This document shows positions 24,891 to 33,858 of a stretch of 35,026 nucleotides of DNA, in pieces. The notes under the pieces are model-generated. The model worked only from the letters and a program-made list of their open reading frames with translations, was not told where the DNA came from and ran no database searches. Origin of the DNA: Deltaproteobacteria bacterium (GTDB lineage: Bacteria; SAR324; XYD2-FULL-50-16); the NCBI GenBank assembly GCA_018645005.1, contig JABGPJ010000115.1, forward strand, positions 1 through 35,026, given 5' to 3'. Numbering within the stretch: position 1 is the first letter of the stretch; each line of letters starts with the position of its first letter. The position numbers and the translations under genes were made by a program.

Positions 24891-26453
24891 TTCGTCCATG
24901 AACAGTAATTTTCCAAGTTCATCCGGGACGCACAAAACGGCTCTTCCTCTGTTGATCCTTGCGACTTCACGTCCGAATTCCACCAGAACGGGGTTTTGGT
25001 CAAGCAAAAAAGTTTCAATATTCATACCCTGGGCGGTCACTTTTTTCACTTCAACCAGGGTTTCACGACAGGCATTTTCGCTGATGCCAAATGTCTCGTT
25101 GGGCAGTTCGGCGTGAAGTTCATTACCCAGATAGTAGGCGGTTGGTTGGCCATCCGTGATGACCAAAACCCTGTTATTCCGGTTTCCGCTGCGTTTGATC
25201 AGTTTCATTGCCAGACGGAGTCCGCCCTGAAGATTTGTAAAGGGGCGCTGGACATCCCACACAACCTGGGAAAGTTCCTTTTCTTTCAGTTCCCGGGCTT
25301 CTGTTGAGAAACCGATGATATGTATTTTGTCTTTTGGGAATCGGGTTTTTATATAATGATTAAGGGCCAGCGTCACTTTTTTTGCAGCTTCGAACCGGCC
25401 GCCGATGGACATTGACCAGGATAGATCTAACAGGACAACGATCGTTGAGGTAATCAGTTGTTCCCTTTCCCGGATATAGAAATCATCCGGGGATATATCA
25501 AGACGGTTGCCCTTGCGCCGGCCGCGGGAAACAGCCTTTAATATTGTTCTTGTAATGTCTGCATCGAATCGGTCTCCGTATTGATAAGGCCTGGATGAAT
25601 CCGGTTCGATTTCTCCGGTTTGAGGAGCGTTCCCCAATTGCCCCCCCTGTTTATCTCTCTTCAGTTGTCTGTAAATCTTACCAAAGGCCAGTTCTCCTAA
25701 AGATCGCATTCCTCTCGGGGTTATCTCAAAGCGCCCTGTCTCTTTTTCGATGATACCTTCATCGGTCAACGTCCTGGGCAATTGAATCAGGATGTTCAGA
25801 GATTCTCCTGCATTTTCTCCAAGAAGCTTTTCCATTGATTCCATATCGATCTTGGAGAGATCGCCATTAAGGATCTGCTGCTGCAGTTTACTTAATGCTT
25901 CAGCCTGACGCATCAGCTCGACCGCCTGATCAAAATCCAGAGGCTCGTCGCCGGTAAAAAAATGGGTATATTCGCTATAGAACTCGTATAGATCCTGAAT
26001 GTCCTTCTCTCTTTTTTTCCAACGGTCATAAATTTCCTGACTTTCTGAATCCGAAAAGGTTATTTTCTCCAACGCAGTCAATTTTTCCAATAGACCGGGT
26101 TGAAGATCGTTAAACGCAGGAAGTTGGGCCGTTTTTTCAACCGCCCGCGTAAAATTCTCGTTTTCGACTGCGAAGTCCAGTTCATCATATGGTTTGTCAA
26201 ATGCGTGCTCAAGGGTGTACCTGTCCAGCAATTCGTTCTTCTGTTTTTCGAGCTCTGCCACCATTTCTTCCAACCCCATGACCCTGAAGTCTTTTCCGGC
26301 CATGGAAAACCCCTCCCACATCATCTGGGCGAGTGACATACCGGGTGACATGCCTTTGAAAAGGTTTTCAAAAAAGCGGTCAGCAATCTCCTTCTTATTC
26401 AGACTGAAAGGCTCCTGGCTGCCGTCCCATCGCTGGTATGTTATTTTTTTCAT
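24867..26453 (-). CDS. VWA domain protein (MoxR partner)
   Basis: The product of 528 residues has a long helical N-terminal region and a C-terminal von Willebrand A domain. The metal-site motif DxSxS is seen in VVLLDLSWSMSIGGRFEAAK at about residue 340, and the later TDG element is VLVITDGQPTAYYLG. The middle is a predicted linker with an unusual repeat of acidic and basic residues (GQLGNAPQTGEIEPDSSRP). Its start overlaps the last bases of the upstream AAA+ gene as ATGA, so the two are translated together. Such MoxR/VWA pairs act as chaperone-like systems for metal cofactor or complex assembly, with targets mostly unknown. It shares features with the magnesium-chelatase D subunit, but no pigment genes are nearby. 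Confidence 0.82.
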   Translation of the reverse strand: MKKITYQRWDGSQEPFSLNKKEIADRFFENLFKGMSPGMSLAQMMWEGFSMAGKDFRVMGLEEMVAELEKQKNELLDRYTLEHAFDKPYDELDFAVENENFTRAVEKTAQLPAFNDLQPGLLEKLTALEKITFSDSESQEIYDRWKKREKDIQDLYEFYSEYTHFFTGDEPLDFDQAVELMRQAEALSKLQQQILNGDLSKIDMESMEKLLGENAGESLNILIQLPRTLTDEGIIEKETGRFEITPRGMRSLGELAFGKIYRQLKRDKQGGQLGNAPQTGEIEPDSSRPYQYGDRFDADITRTILKAVSRGRRKGNRLDISPDDFYIREREQLITSTIVVLLDLSWSMSIGGRFEAAKKVTLALNHYIKTRFPKDKIHIIGFSTEARELKEKELSQVVWDVQRPFTNLQGGLRLAMKLIKRSGNRNNRVLVITDGQPTAYYLGNELHAELPNETFGISENACRETLVEVKKVTAQGMNIETFLLDQNPVLVEFGREVARINRGRAVLCVPDELGKLLFMDEIKRRTRS

Positions 26454-27850
26454 TTATATACAATCTCTTCGTTGACAACATCTCGATTAATTCTGTTCGA
26501 GAGGTGCAGCCCTTCAAAAATGAATTCGATGGCTGAGGCTGAGGCTGCAGGATCTGTTGGATCTACCAGTTTTTGGACTGCATCCGCTAGACCAGGAACA
26601 GCATCAAATATTTGACTATATTCCCTGGATGGTTGAAATTGCGAGGCAGTCACTTGCAGGCCTGTTTCAAAGGACTGAATGATGGACGCCAGCTGATCCA
26701 GTTTAAAATACTTGTTAAAGACTGTTTTAATGGCTCGTTTGGACAGATCCGCCAATAGTTCGGTTTCAGTTCTGTCTTCGACGTCATATTCCATTTCAAG
26801 TTTACCTGTAATAGCTGGGAAAACCATTTCGATATCACTGATCCTCGGAACACGCTTTGCTTCGCCTGTGGTGAGACATCTCCTGAGCGCACTCCCATGA
26901 ATGGCCTCAAAACCTCTGATGGAGACACGACAACTTACGCCTGAATGTTGATTAATCGATGTACTTTTGCGAGCCTGGAAAGTAATTTCTGCAAGTATCT
27001 CCTTGATGAACGGAGGTGTGTAAGCCTCAATCCCTTCCAACTCAATAAACCGAGATTCTTGCTCCATTATTTTGATTTCATGATTCTGCTGTTTAGGGTA
27101 ATGGGTTCTGATTTGGACATCAAAGCGATCCTTCAGAGGAGTAATGATTCTGCCTCGATTGGTGTAGTCTTCTGGATTGGCTGTCGCAATCAAAAGAATA
27201 TCGAGGGGCAGCCTGACAGGAAACCCTTTGATCTGCAGATCGTTTTCCTCCATGATATTGAAAAATGCCACCTGAATTTTCTCTGCCAGATCCGGTAGTT
27301 CGTTGATGGCAAAAATACTGCGATTCGCTCTCGGCAACAATCCAAAGTGGATCGAGGATTCATCGTCCAGATGACGGCCGTCTGCAATTTTGATCGGGTC
27401 TACCTCTCCAATTAAATCAGCTGTACTGACATCGGAAGTTGCGAGTTTTTCAACGAGCCTTCGGTCTCTGGTAACATATTCGAGAGGGAGGTTATCTCCC
27501 AGTTTCTGTAATTTTTCTTTGCAGTCAGCACAGATGGGTTGAAACGGGTTATCGTGAATCGGGCATCCGGCAACTGCCGGGATTTCTTCGTCCAGTAGTT
27601 GGGTCAGGTTTCTGATAATCCGACTTTTCCCCTGGCCTCTTTCACCCAGAAAGATCATATTATGACCACATAAGAGAGCGTTGATGAGGTCGGGTTTAAC
27701 TGTGCTTGAATACCCGACCAGGTCTGGAAACAGCTCTTCGCCGGATTTAAGCTTTGATATCAGGTTATGACGCAATTCTTCTCGAACAGTTGGAAGTCTG
27801 GAATTGCGTGATTTTAGGTCTCCAAGGGTTTTGGGCTTAGTTAATTGCAT
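26450..27850 (-). CDS. MoxR/ChlI-type AAA+ ATPase
   Basis: This AAA+ ATPase of 466 residues is of the MoxR or magnesium-chelatase-I kind. Walker A is GERGQGKSR (about residues 69-77). The Walker B region reads RSIFAINELPDL, with the usual DE replaced by NE. Sensor 1 is in LLIATANPEDYTNRGRI, and the arginine finger region is TPLKDRFDVQIRTHYP. Between Walker A and the next strand lies CPIHDNPFQPICADC, with Cys96, His99, Cys107 and Cys110, which could hold a zinc ion. The C-terminal part has helical sensor 2 elements. The stop codon overlaps the start of the VWA partner gene, so the pair is surely one operon. The function is chaperone-like ATP-driven remodelling; the client is unknown. Confidence 0.85.
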   Translation of the reverse strand: MQLTKPKTLGDLKSRNSRLPTVREELRHNLISKLKSGEELFPDLVGYSSTVKPDLINALLCGHNMIFLGERGQGKSRIIRNLTQLLDEEIPAVAGCPIHDNPFQPICADCKEKLQKLGDNLPLEYVTRDRRLVEKLATSDVSTADLIGEVDPIKIADGRHLDDESSIHFGLLPRANRSIFAINELPDLAEKIQVAFFNIMEENDLQIKGFPVRLPLDILLIATANPEDYTNRGRIITPLKDRFDVQIRTHYPKQQNHEIKIMEQESRFIELEGIEAYTPPFIKEILAEITFQARKSTSINQHSGVSCRVSIRGFEAIHGSALRRCLTTGEAKRVPRISDIEMVFPAITGKLEMEYDVEDRTETELLADLSKRAIKTVFNKYFKLDQLASIIQSFETGLQVTASQFQPSREYSQIFDAVPGLADAVQKLVDPTDPAASASAIEFIFEGLHLSNRINRDVVNEEIVYK

Positions 27851-28302
27851 AAAATCTCATTCTAGTCAGATCGTTAAAAATTCTACCCTGCTGGCCTTTT
27901 TCAAAAAGATATAGATTCTCCGAAAAGCTTTTTCTCTGCATGCATCTCAGCCTTCCGCCAAAAGAGGAAACAGGTGAAAAACGATTCTGGGCAACTATAT
28001 TTGCTCTGGTAGTTTATTAGAAACTCGGGGAAAACGAGTGCAGATCTCGGCCATAATGTGGAAAATTGGGACGGGTCCACCAATGGTTCAATGCATAAAA
28101 CAGAAAACATATTCCTGATAAATGCTGCACTCCAGTATGATAAACGAAGCGTTGCGGGCGGTCAACCAGAGATATATTTTGATAGCGATATTGACAGGCT
28201 AAAGCATTATGGTTAGATTTGCTCTTTGAATTCCTATTTCAGGTCTCCTAAATTGGACCGGGTTTCTCCAGTTCCCATTCTTTACCCTGAGTTGAACAAA
28301 CA
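27851..28302. other. Gap with a possible gene remnant (28013-28216, plus strand)
   Basis: An open stretch of 67 codons at 28013-28216 reads like protein (NVENWDGSTNGSMHKTENIF, then LINAALQYDKRSVAGGQPEI and YFDSDIDRLKHYG) but begins just after a stop and has no early start. It may be the C-terminal tail of a deleted gene. The family is not recognised. The rest of the gap holds no clear structure; the upstream region of the MoxR gene (minus) lies here. Confidence 0.3.
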
Positions 28303-28794
28303 ATGGATGTATTACAAAAGCACCTTGCATCAAGCGTGAACTCCAACCTGATAACCGATTTTCCCCTCTCTTTTTCCATCGATTTGAGAGTTGCTGCGTC
28401 TGACATCGACGATCTTGGCCATATGAATAATGCAGTCTATGTTAACTGGCTTGATCAGTCACATTTATATCATATGTTTAACCTGGGCATCACACCGCTG
28501 GTTATGAAAACAACACAGTGTGCAATGGTCGTCAGACATTCCGACCTGAGCTACCTGTCAGCTCTGCGGTTCAACGAGATTGCCAGGGTCGGAACGTGCG
28601 TCTTTGCGTGTGACAGAAAACTCAGGCTTCAGCGGCGCTTTCAAATGGTTCGACTGGAAGACCGGCAGACAGTGCTGCGAGGGAGTATCGATTATGTCTG
28701 TATCGGTATCAAAAAAGGAAAACCGAAACGGATGCCGGAAGTTTTCTCTAACGCTTTTGCTGTGTTTGATCAGAATAACAACAAGGCAGAGTAA
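28303..28794 (+). CDS. Hotdog-fold acyl-CoA thioesterase
   Basis: The 163-residue protein is a 4HBT/YbgC-like thioesterase. The signature DIDDLGHMNNAVYVNWLDQS contains the catalytic-loop Asp and the HxxN element, followed by MVVRHSDLSYLSALRFNEIA, the strand pair typical of acyl-ACP or acyl-CoA thioesterases. It most likely hydrolyses an acyl-CoA; the substrate is not readable. The N-terminal 20 residues are extra compared with the shortest family members. It is followed 41 bases later by an FMN-binding reductase on the same strand. The ATG at 28303 has no clear ribosome binding site, though AAACAA precedes it. Confidence 0.82.
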   Translation: MDVLQKHLASSVNSNLITDFPLSFSIDLRVAASDIDDLGHMNNAVYVNWLDQSHLYHMFNLGITPLVMKTTQCAMVVRHSDLSYLSALRFNEIARVGTCVFACDRKLRLQRRFQMVRLEDRQTVLRGSIDYVCIGIKKGKPKRMPEVFSNAFAVFDQNNNKAE

Positions 28795-28835
28795 AAAAAC
28801 TAGATACGATAATTTAATAACCAAGGAGGAATAAA

Positions 28836-29579
28836 ATGAAAGTACTTGCATTCAATAGCAGTCCCAGAATGAAAAAAGGTGTGACCGACAAAATTCTGCA
28901 AACTTTTATGAGTGGGGCAAAATCGGCCGGAGCAGAGACAGAGACTGTCTACCTGGTGAAAAAAAATATAAAATACTGCTCAGGATGTTTTAATTGTTGG
29001 TTTGTGCATCCTGGAAAGTGTATCCATGTTGATGATATGCTGGAAATCAGAAATAAAATCAAAGAGGCTGATCTGATTGTGTTTGGATCGCCTGTCTATT
29101 TTGATGGATTTACCGCCCAGATGAAAACGATGCTCGACCGCCTCATCGCGGGGGGAATGCCTTTTATTCAGGTCAGAGATGGCCATTTCCGGCATCCCAG
29201 CCGTGGTGGAGAAAAGAAAGTCCGTAAGATGCTGTTGATCTCCACCTGTGGGTTCGGAGAAAAGGATAATTTTGACCCGATTATTCAGCACATGCAGGCA
29301 ATTGCAAGAAACTTTGCCACTGGAGAGTATATGGGGGCATTGGTCAGACCGGTTGGATCGACGTTGGAGATGCTGCAGGATGAAAATCCAGAGGGCGTAA
29401 AAGGAGTGTTGGACGCTTTTTATCAGGCCGGTGTAGATGCCGTTTCCAAAGGTGTTATTTCAGATGAACTGCAGGAAGCGGTTTCTGCGCCTTTAATCCC
29501 CTTAAAAGAATTTATGGAGCGCGCAAATAAGATGTTTCAAACAATGATCAGCGAAAAACAGGCATCGCAGCAGAATTGA
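28836..29579 (+). CDS. Flavodoxin-like NAD(P)H-dependent FMN reductase
   Basis: The 247-residue product is a flavodoxin-fold reductase. The FMN phosphate loop is FNSSPRMKKGVTDKIL at the N-terminus, a cysteine pair CSGCFNCWF with GKCIHVDDM is typical of the iron-sulfur flavoprotein-related subfamily, and the second FMN loop is FGSPVYFDGFTAQMKTMLDR. The C-terminal third is a longer extension than in short flavodoxins. It probably performs electron transfer or quinone or nitro reduction in the cytoplasm. AAGGAGG just before the ATG sets the start. It lies in the same direction as the thioesterase, but a functional connection is not evident. Confidence 0.85.
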   Translation: MKVLAFNSSPRMKKGVTDKILQTFMSGAKSAGAETETVYLVKKNIKYCSGCFNCWFVHPGKCIHVDDMLEIRNKIKEADLIVFGSPVYFDGFTAQMKTMLDRLIAGGMPFIQVRDGHFRHPSRGGEKKVRKMLLISTCGFGEKDNFDPIIQHMQAIARNFATGEYMGALVRPVGSTLEMLQDENPEGVKGVLDAFYQAGVDAVSKGVISDELQEAVSAPLIPLKEFMERANKMFQTMISEKQASQQN

Positions 29580-29596
29580 TTTGTATGTCTCTTGTT

Positions 29597-29633
29597 TCTG
29601 CGGAGTAGCTTTGGTGAATCGTTACTCTGCGGA
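29597..29633 (+). terminator. Hairpin after the FMN reductase gene
   Basis: TCTGCGGAGTA (29597-29607) can pair with TACTCTGCGGA (29623-29633), using two G-U pairs in the plus-strand RNA, with a 15-base loop. It lies between convergent genes and may stop transcripts, but no T-run follows. Confidence 0.35.
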
Positions 29634-29682
29634 ATTGGCAGAAATGTTAATTCATGGTGCGGAAACAAGCCCTGTCCTGGAG

Positions 29683-30960
29683 TTACGAGTTTATTGCCTG
29701 GATGGCAGGTCTGACTGAGATGAATAACTGCAGGGTCATCGCAATCGCTGTGGCGAGGCACCAAAAACAAGTGGAGCCGATGACAAAGGGTTCCAGAAAC
29801 GTCAGGAAAATAAAATAACCAACGCTCACCAACAGAACACACCAGAGTAGAATTCTGAATTTCCCCCGCCATTGCAAAGGTCCAAATTGCCCCATTATCC
29901 AGCTGCAAAGAATCAGGATATGCCCAAGAATACCAAGCAGGCCAACGGAGATGACACCAAAAAGACTGGCATACTCGCTCTGCTGGACGGAATTGCAGTC
30001 GCCAACCGCACCACAGACTGCTTCCACATGGGCGGCTTCGATATATGTTAAATAACTGGCTGCGATTAAGCCGATTGCCAGTAAAAGGGGGATACTCCAT
30101 CTCTGCCAGATGACAACTTTTTGGCTTGTACTTCCGAGCAGCGCCCACAAACTGAATAGGAAACCGGCAATCATTCCCGCCAAAACCAGAAACGCCAGTT
30201 GGCTTTCGAATGAATCCCAAAAAGGCTTCTGTCCATGAAGCATATGATCTATCTCAGCCAATTGCCAAGTGACGGCAATCCCGATAATAAAATGAATCAG
30301 GATGAGCCATTGGGAGAAAAAGTCGATTTCCGAGGAGTGACTCCTGAAAAACAGAAAAAGGGAGTAGCCACCGACGATCAGCATTCCGATTAAGACAACA
30401 ACAGCATACCGGTTTCCAATGGGATCATGATTGTATTTGGCTTTCATGTCTGAAAAAATGAACCCTAGAGTATCGGGTCTGGCAGAAATAAACCACTGGG
30501 TTTTTTCAGATTTTGGCAAATGCTGCATGCTTTTCAGAAAATCTTTTAACCCGGATATAGCAGGCCAGGCCAGGCCGGATTCTGCAAGCCCGGTTTTCAA
30601 TATATCTGGAAGCTGCCGCTTGATTTGTACTGGATCATGCCACTGTTGCGCTCCAATAATAACGAGAGGCAGGGGCTGAGAAAAAGGGATTCCCAGATCG
30701 ACCAGGGCGTTCAGATAAAGCTCTCCGCCTTTTTTATCTGCGGTGTTCAGGGATAAGATGGTGATTTGGTCTTCAAACTGCTGTTTTATTTCAGGCAGGA
30801 CGTCACGCCGAAGTTTTTCACATTTTGGGCAGTCAGGTTTGTAAAAAAAGAGGCCGTTGATCTGAGGGCCGGGTGTCGACTGAGCGAACCCGGGTGACGA
30901 TAAAAATAAAAAGCAGAGGATGCCCAACAGCGTCCTGGATAAACAAGAGGCGTTTTTCAT
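29683..30960 (-). CDS. Thioredoxin-like domain fused to VKOR membrane domain
   Basis: The 425-residue exported protein starts with a signal or anchor helix (LLGILCFLFLSSPGFAQ). A thioredoxin-like periplasmic domain follows with a CxxC at residues 44-47 (YKPDCPKCEKL), then several helices, and a vitamin K epoxide reductase domain. The VKOR set is complete: Cys316 and Cys322 (C-x5-C), Ser328, and the active pair Cys398-Cys401 (STCFWCLA). VKOR enzymes pass electrons from new disulfides to quinone, so this looks like a self-contained disulfide-forming machine. Most bacterial fusions have VKOR first; here thioredoxin is first. The start is 22 bases after the ATPase gene of an amino acid ABC system, so it is likely co-transcribed; a thiol-containing substrate such as cystine is conceivable. 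Confidence 0.85.
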   Translation of the reverse strand: MKNASCLSRTLLGILCFLFLSSPGFAQSTPGPQINGLFFYKPDCPKCEKLRRDVLPEIKQQFEDQITILSLNTADKKGGELYLNALVDLGIPFSQPLPLVIIGAQQWHDPVQIKRQLPDILKTGLAESGLAWPAISGLKDFLKSMQHLPKSEKTQWFISARPDTLGFIFSDMKAKYNHDPIGNRYAVVVLIGMLIVGGYSLFLFFRSHSSEIDFFSQWLILIHFIIGIAVTWQLAEIDHMLHGQKPFWDSFESQLAFLVLAGMIAGFLFSLWALLGSTSQKVVIWQRWSIPLLLAIGLIAASYLTYIEAAHVEAVCGAVGDCNSVQQSEYASLFGVISVGLLGILGHILILCSWIMGQFGPLQWRGKFRILLWCVLLVSVGYFIFLTFLEPFVIGSTCFWCLATAIAMTLQLFISVRPAIQAINS

Positions 30961-30982
30961 TGCTACTTCTGAAGTACGAATG

Positions 30983-31738
30983 TCAAAGGATCTGTGACAG
31001 AAATAGCTTCGTCCTCTCCTGATCCGGGTTGGTGAAAAAATGTTCTGGATCTCCAACCTCAATGATTTTGCCCTCATCCATCATTACAACAGCGTCGGCA
31101 ACTTCTCTTGCAAACCCCATTTCATGGGATACAACCGCCATCGTCATTCCCTCTTTTGCCAATGTCAGCATGACTTCCAAAACCTCACCTACCATCTCCG
31201 GGTCCAGTGCAGATGTCGGTTCGTCAAAAAGCATGATTTTGGGGTCCATGGCCAGGGCTCGCGCAATGGCAACTCTTTGCTGCTGTCCCCCTGAAAGTTG
31301 TGAGGGGAAAACATGGGCTTTCTGCTCGATTCCAACTTTTTTCAACAAATAGTCAGTTTTTTCATTGGCTTCTTTCTTAGACCGCTTTCTGACTTTTTGT
31401 TGGGCCAGATTGATGTTTTCCTGGACTGATTTGTGGGGGAAGAGATTGAAGGATTGAAACACCATCCCGACTTCAGCCCTGATTTTATTGATATTCGTCT
31501 TCCGGTGGGTAATGTCCACATCATCAATTAAAATTTGGCCTGAATCGATGGTTTCGAGCTGATTGATGCAGCGCAACAATGTGGATTTCCCTGAGCCTGA
31601 TGGGCCGATGACCACGACCACTTCGCCTTTTTTGATATGTGTAGAACAGTGATCGACCGCCTTAACAACGTGTGTCCCGACGATAAAGGTCTTACAGATA
31701 TTATCGATTTTAATCACTGACGGCAAATCTCCTTTCAA
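30983..31738 (-). CDS. Polar amino acid ABC transporter, ATPase
   Basis: The 251-residue nucleotide-binding subunit is of the GlnQ/HisP type for polar amino acid uptake. Walker A is GPSGSGKST, the Q loop [10 protein letters not shown], the ABC signature LSGGQQQR, Walker [13 protein letters not shown], and the H loop VVSHEMGFA. It starts inside the end of the permease gene (overlap of 29 bases) on the same strand. It forms the third gene of the substrate-binding protein, permease, ATPase set. The thioredoxin-VKOR gene follows 22 bases later. The exact amino acid cannot be told from this subunit. Confidence 0.92.
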   Translation of the reverse strand: MKGDLPSVIKIDNICKTFIVGTHVVKAVDHCSTHIKKGEVVVVIGPSGSGKSTLLRCINQLETIDSGQILIDDVDITHRKTNINKIRAEVGMVFQSFNLFPHKSVQENINLAQQKVRKRSKKEANEKTDYLLKKVGIEQKAHVFPSQLSGGQQQRVAIARALAMDPKIMLFDEPTSALDPEMVGEVLEVMLTLAKEGMTMAVVSHEMGFAREVADAVVMMDEGKIIEVGDPEHFFTNPDQERTKLFLSQIL

Positions 31739-32672
31739 TATAGCGAACCAGCATAGAGAGTGATAACGTGAGCATCAGATACATGGCGGCGATGGTGAAC
31801 AATACTTCAAAGGTGGCGAATGTTGACGTGCTTATCTCCCTTCCTGCTTTAGTGAGATCCGTGATGGCGATGACCGAAACCAGAGATGAGTCCTTGATCA
31901 ATGAAATAAATTGACCTGCCAGTGGTGGCATGATGCGTTTGAACGCCTGTGGTAGAATGATATACGTCATCGTTTGAAAGTAGTTCATTCCCAACGAGCG
32001 TGACGCCTCCATTTGTCCCGGATGAATGGATTGGATCCCGGCTCTGATGATTTCTGCAACATAGGCTCCAACAAACAGCGCCAGCGCCATGGTCCCGGCT
32101 GCAAAACGATCAATCTGAAGAACGGTACCAAGGAAAAAGTAGAAAATGAAGATCTGAACCAATAGTGGGGTACCTCTGATCAACTCGACATAGATCGTGG
32201 CAAGTCCTTTGATCAGTGGGTTTTTCGATATTCTCCCCAGACCGGCAACCAGTCCGAAAATAATTCCGAGAACACTCGAATACAGTGAAATTTCAAGGGT
32301 GGTGATCAGTCCCTCTATCAATATTCCCTGTGAAAAAACCTGGAGTGCACCGACTTTATCAACATCCGTCACCCGATCACCATCTTGGAATTTCAGGCTG
32401 TCAGTCCGAACCTTGAATGTATCTTTTGTGCCGATGTCATATTCAAGAGATACCTGCGAGAATTTGTCATCCAGTTGCTGAATGTGGATTGTCCCATTTT
32501 CATTGGCAAATTTTTCGACTTCGCCAGTGAAGAAAAAATACTGGGGGATCCGATTCCAATACCATGTATAATCAATCTTGTCCGTCATGACGGTCAGACC
32601 CCATCCCAGAAATACAAGGACAGCGACGAGACACAAATACCAGAATCCCTTTTTGAGTAGGTTAGATAGCAT
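31710..32672 (-). CDS. Polar amino acid ABC transporter, permease
   Basis: The 320-residue inner-membrane subunit belongs to the HisM/GlnP permease family. The C-terminal part shows the typical domain ([40 protein letters not shown]) and the EAA-like loop [20 protein letters not shown] that contacts the ATPase. The N-terminal part is unusual: after one membrane helix there is an insertion of about 80 residues ([20 protein letters not shown] to GALQVFSQG), predicted to lie in the periplasm. Usual family members have only a short loop there and total about 220 residues. The insertion might shape binding-protein docking. It is followed by an overlapping ATPase gene. Confidence 0.88.
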   Translation of the reverse strand: MLSNLLKKGFWYLCLVAVLVFLGWGLTVMTDKIDYTWYWNRIPQYFFFTGEVEKFANENGTIHIQQLDDKFSQVSLEYDIGTKDTFKVRTDSLKFQDGDRVTDVDKVGALQVFSQGILIEGLITTLEISLYSSVLGIIFGLVAGLGRISKNPLIKGLATIYVELIRGTPLLVQIFIFYFFLGTVLQIDRFAAGTMALALFVGAYVAEIIRAGIQSIHPGQMEASRSLGMNYFQTMTYIILPQAFKRIMPPLAGQFISLIKDSSLVSVIAITDLTKAGREISTSTFATFEVLFTIAAMYLMLTLSLSMLVRYIERRFAVSD

Positions 32673-32702
32673 TAAGCAGCCTGTTTCTTGCCATTTAGCA
32701 TT

Positions 32703-32732
32703 GGCAGCCGCTTTTTAAATAAAACGACTGCC
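32703..32732 (-). promoter_or_regulatory. Intercistronic hairpin between binding protein and permease
   Basis: In the minus-strand RNA, GGCAGUCGUU and AGCGGCUGCC pair over 10 bp with two G-U pairs and a 10-base AU-rich loop. Such hairpins downstream of binding-protein genes often protect the upstream transcript and give more binding protein than permease. No strong T-run follows, so full termination is unlikely. Confidence 0.5.
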
Positions 32733-32764
32733 TGAATCTGCAGTGAGAATTTGTTACTTATGAC

Positions 32765-33565
32765 TTATTGAACACCTTTCAGCCATTTGGAACTTTTGAA
32801 CCATTTAGCATAAATTTTGTCGTAGGTTCCGTCGTTTCTAACCTGATACATGAAATTGTTCAGCCAGTTGATAAAATCAGGATCGCCTTTACGGATTGCC
32901 CATCCCAGAGGTTCGAAGGTGAACGGCTTATCCAGGTGCTTAACTTTACCTTTAGCCTTGCTGCTGGCCATGATGGCGTTGAAGGGAAGATCGTAGATAA
33001 AAGCATCGATACGGCCATTCATCACTTCCAACATACCTTCCTGCTCCGTTTCGTAGCTGATATATTTTGCACGGGGGATCATTCTTTTAACTGCCTGTTC
33101 ACCAGTGGTTCCCAGTTTGGAGGCAATGGTATATTTGGGGTTATTCAGTTTCTTGTAAGACTTGACTTTTTTTGCCAGTTTTTTGTTCAGCACGACAGTT
33201 TGACCCACAGTGATGTAAGGATTAGCAAAATTGACTCTTAAATTCCGGCCTTGGGTAATCGTCATCCCGGAGGCAATGATGTCAAATTTCTTAGTCAGTA
33301 GCGCAGGAATGATTCCTTCCCAGTTGGTGTTAACATATTTCACCTTAACGCCCATAGCTTTGGCCATAGCAGTTGTCATGTCAACGTCAAAGCCAACAAT
33401 ATCCCCTTTTTTATCGCGCATTTCAAAAGGCATATAACCTGCTTCAAGTCCCACCAGCAAGGTTCCTCTTTTCTGGATCGCCTCCAGTACATTCTCTGCT
33501 GTTGCTGTTGTACTCATGGAAAAAACGAGCATCGCACTGATAATCAGCCACATGAATTTTTTCAT
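32765..33565 (-). CDS. Polar amino acid ABC transporter, substrate-binding protein
   Basis: This is a periplasmic type-3 solute-binding protein (266 residues) of the amino acid family. It begins with a signal peptide (KKFMWLIISAMLVFSMSTTATA), then IQKRGTLLVGLEAGYMPFEM, DIVGFDVDMTTAMAKAMGVK, and FDIIASGMTITQGRNLRVNF, all classical for polar amino acid binding proteins. YTIASKLGTTGEQAVKRMIP and IDAFIYDLPFNAIMASS complete the second lobe. The start ATG at 33565 follows GGAGGATTT, an ideal ribosome binding site; the upstream extension has none. The gene leads the operon with permease and ATPase downstream. The ligand (for example glutamine, lysine or cystine) cannot be assigned. Confidence 0.92.
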   Translation of the reverse strand: MKKFMWLIISAMLVFSMSTTATAENVLEAIQKRGTLLVGLEAGYMPFEMRDKKGDIVGFDVDMTTAMAKAMGVKVKYVNTNWEGIIPALLTKKFDIIASGMTITQGRNLRVNFANPYITVGQTVVLNKKLAKKVKSYKKLNNPKYTIASKLGTTGEQAVKRMIPRAKYISYETEQEGMLEVMNGRIDAFIYDLPFNAIMASSKAKGKVKHLDKPFTFEPLGWAIRKGDPDFINWLNNFMYQVRNDGTYDKIYAKWFKSSKWLKGVQ

Positions 33566-33780
33566 AAATCCTCCGACGTTTGTAATTTTGGACTTTCGCA
33601 CAGCTTAGGCGTTATCCAATACGGTTTTTGATGCGATTTTGCACCCTTTTTTTAATTGAAAGATCAAAACTAACAGAATAGAATCCAGACAGCAAGACTA
33701 AGTTGCTAGAAAAATGAAGAATTAAGATTATCTTTTCGAAGTTCCTATAAATTTATGAAATCCATTTGGGATTGTATATT

Positions 33781-33805
33781 TTGTGGAAGCTGTTATTTTC
33801 CACAA
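33781..33805. promoter_or_regulatory. 8-bp inverted repeat between the divergent ABC and cupin genes
   Basis: TTGTGGAA (33781-33788) and TTCCACAA (33798-33805) are perfect inverted arms with 9 bases between. They lie 54 bases upstream of the cupin start in an AT-rich gap, where a regulator controlling one or both directions could bind. Confidence 0.45.
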
Positions 33806-33858
33806 TATTAACCAATAGGTTTGATTTTGATTCCAAACCGTCTTTACCAGGAGGTATC

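Noticed and set aside
24867-27850. Magnesium chelatase ChlI/ChlD for pigment synthesis
   Set aside because: The motifs are shared with MoxR/VWA pairs, but no chlH/bchH or other pigment gene is present, so the general chaperone label is safer.
29537-30220. 227-codon minus-strand frame overlapping the VKOR fusion
   Set aside because: It is an out-of-frame shadow of the VKOR coding region and contains no domain.
33566-33780. Riboswitch upstream of the cupin or ABC genes
   Set aside because: No conserved aptamer core or terminator/anti-terminator pair could be found by eye.
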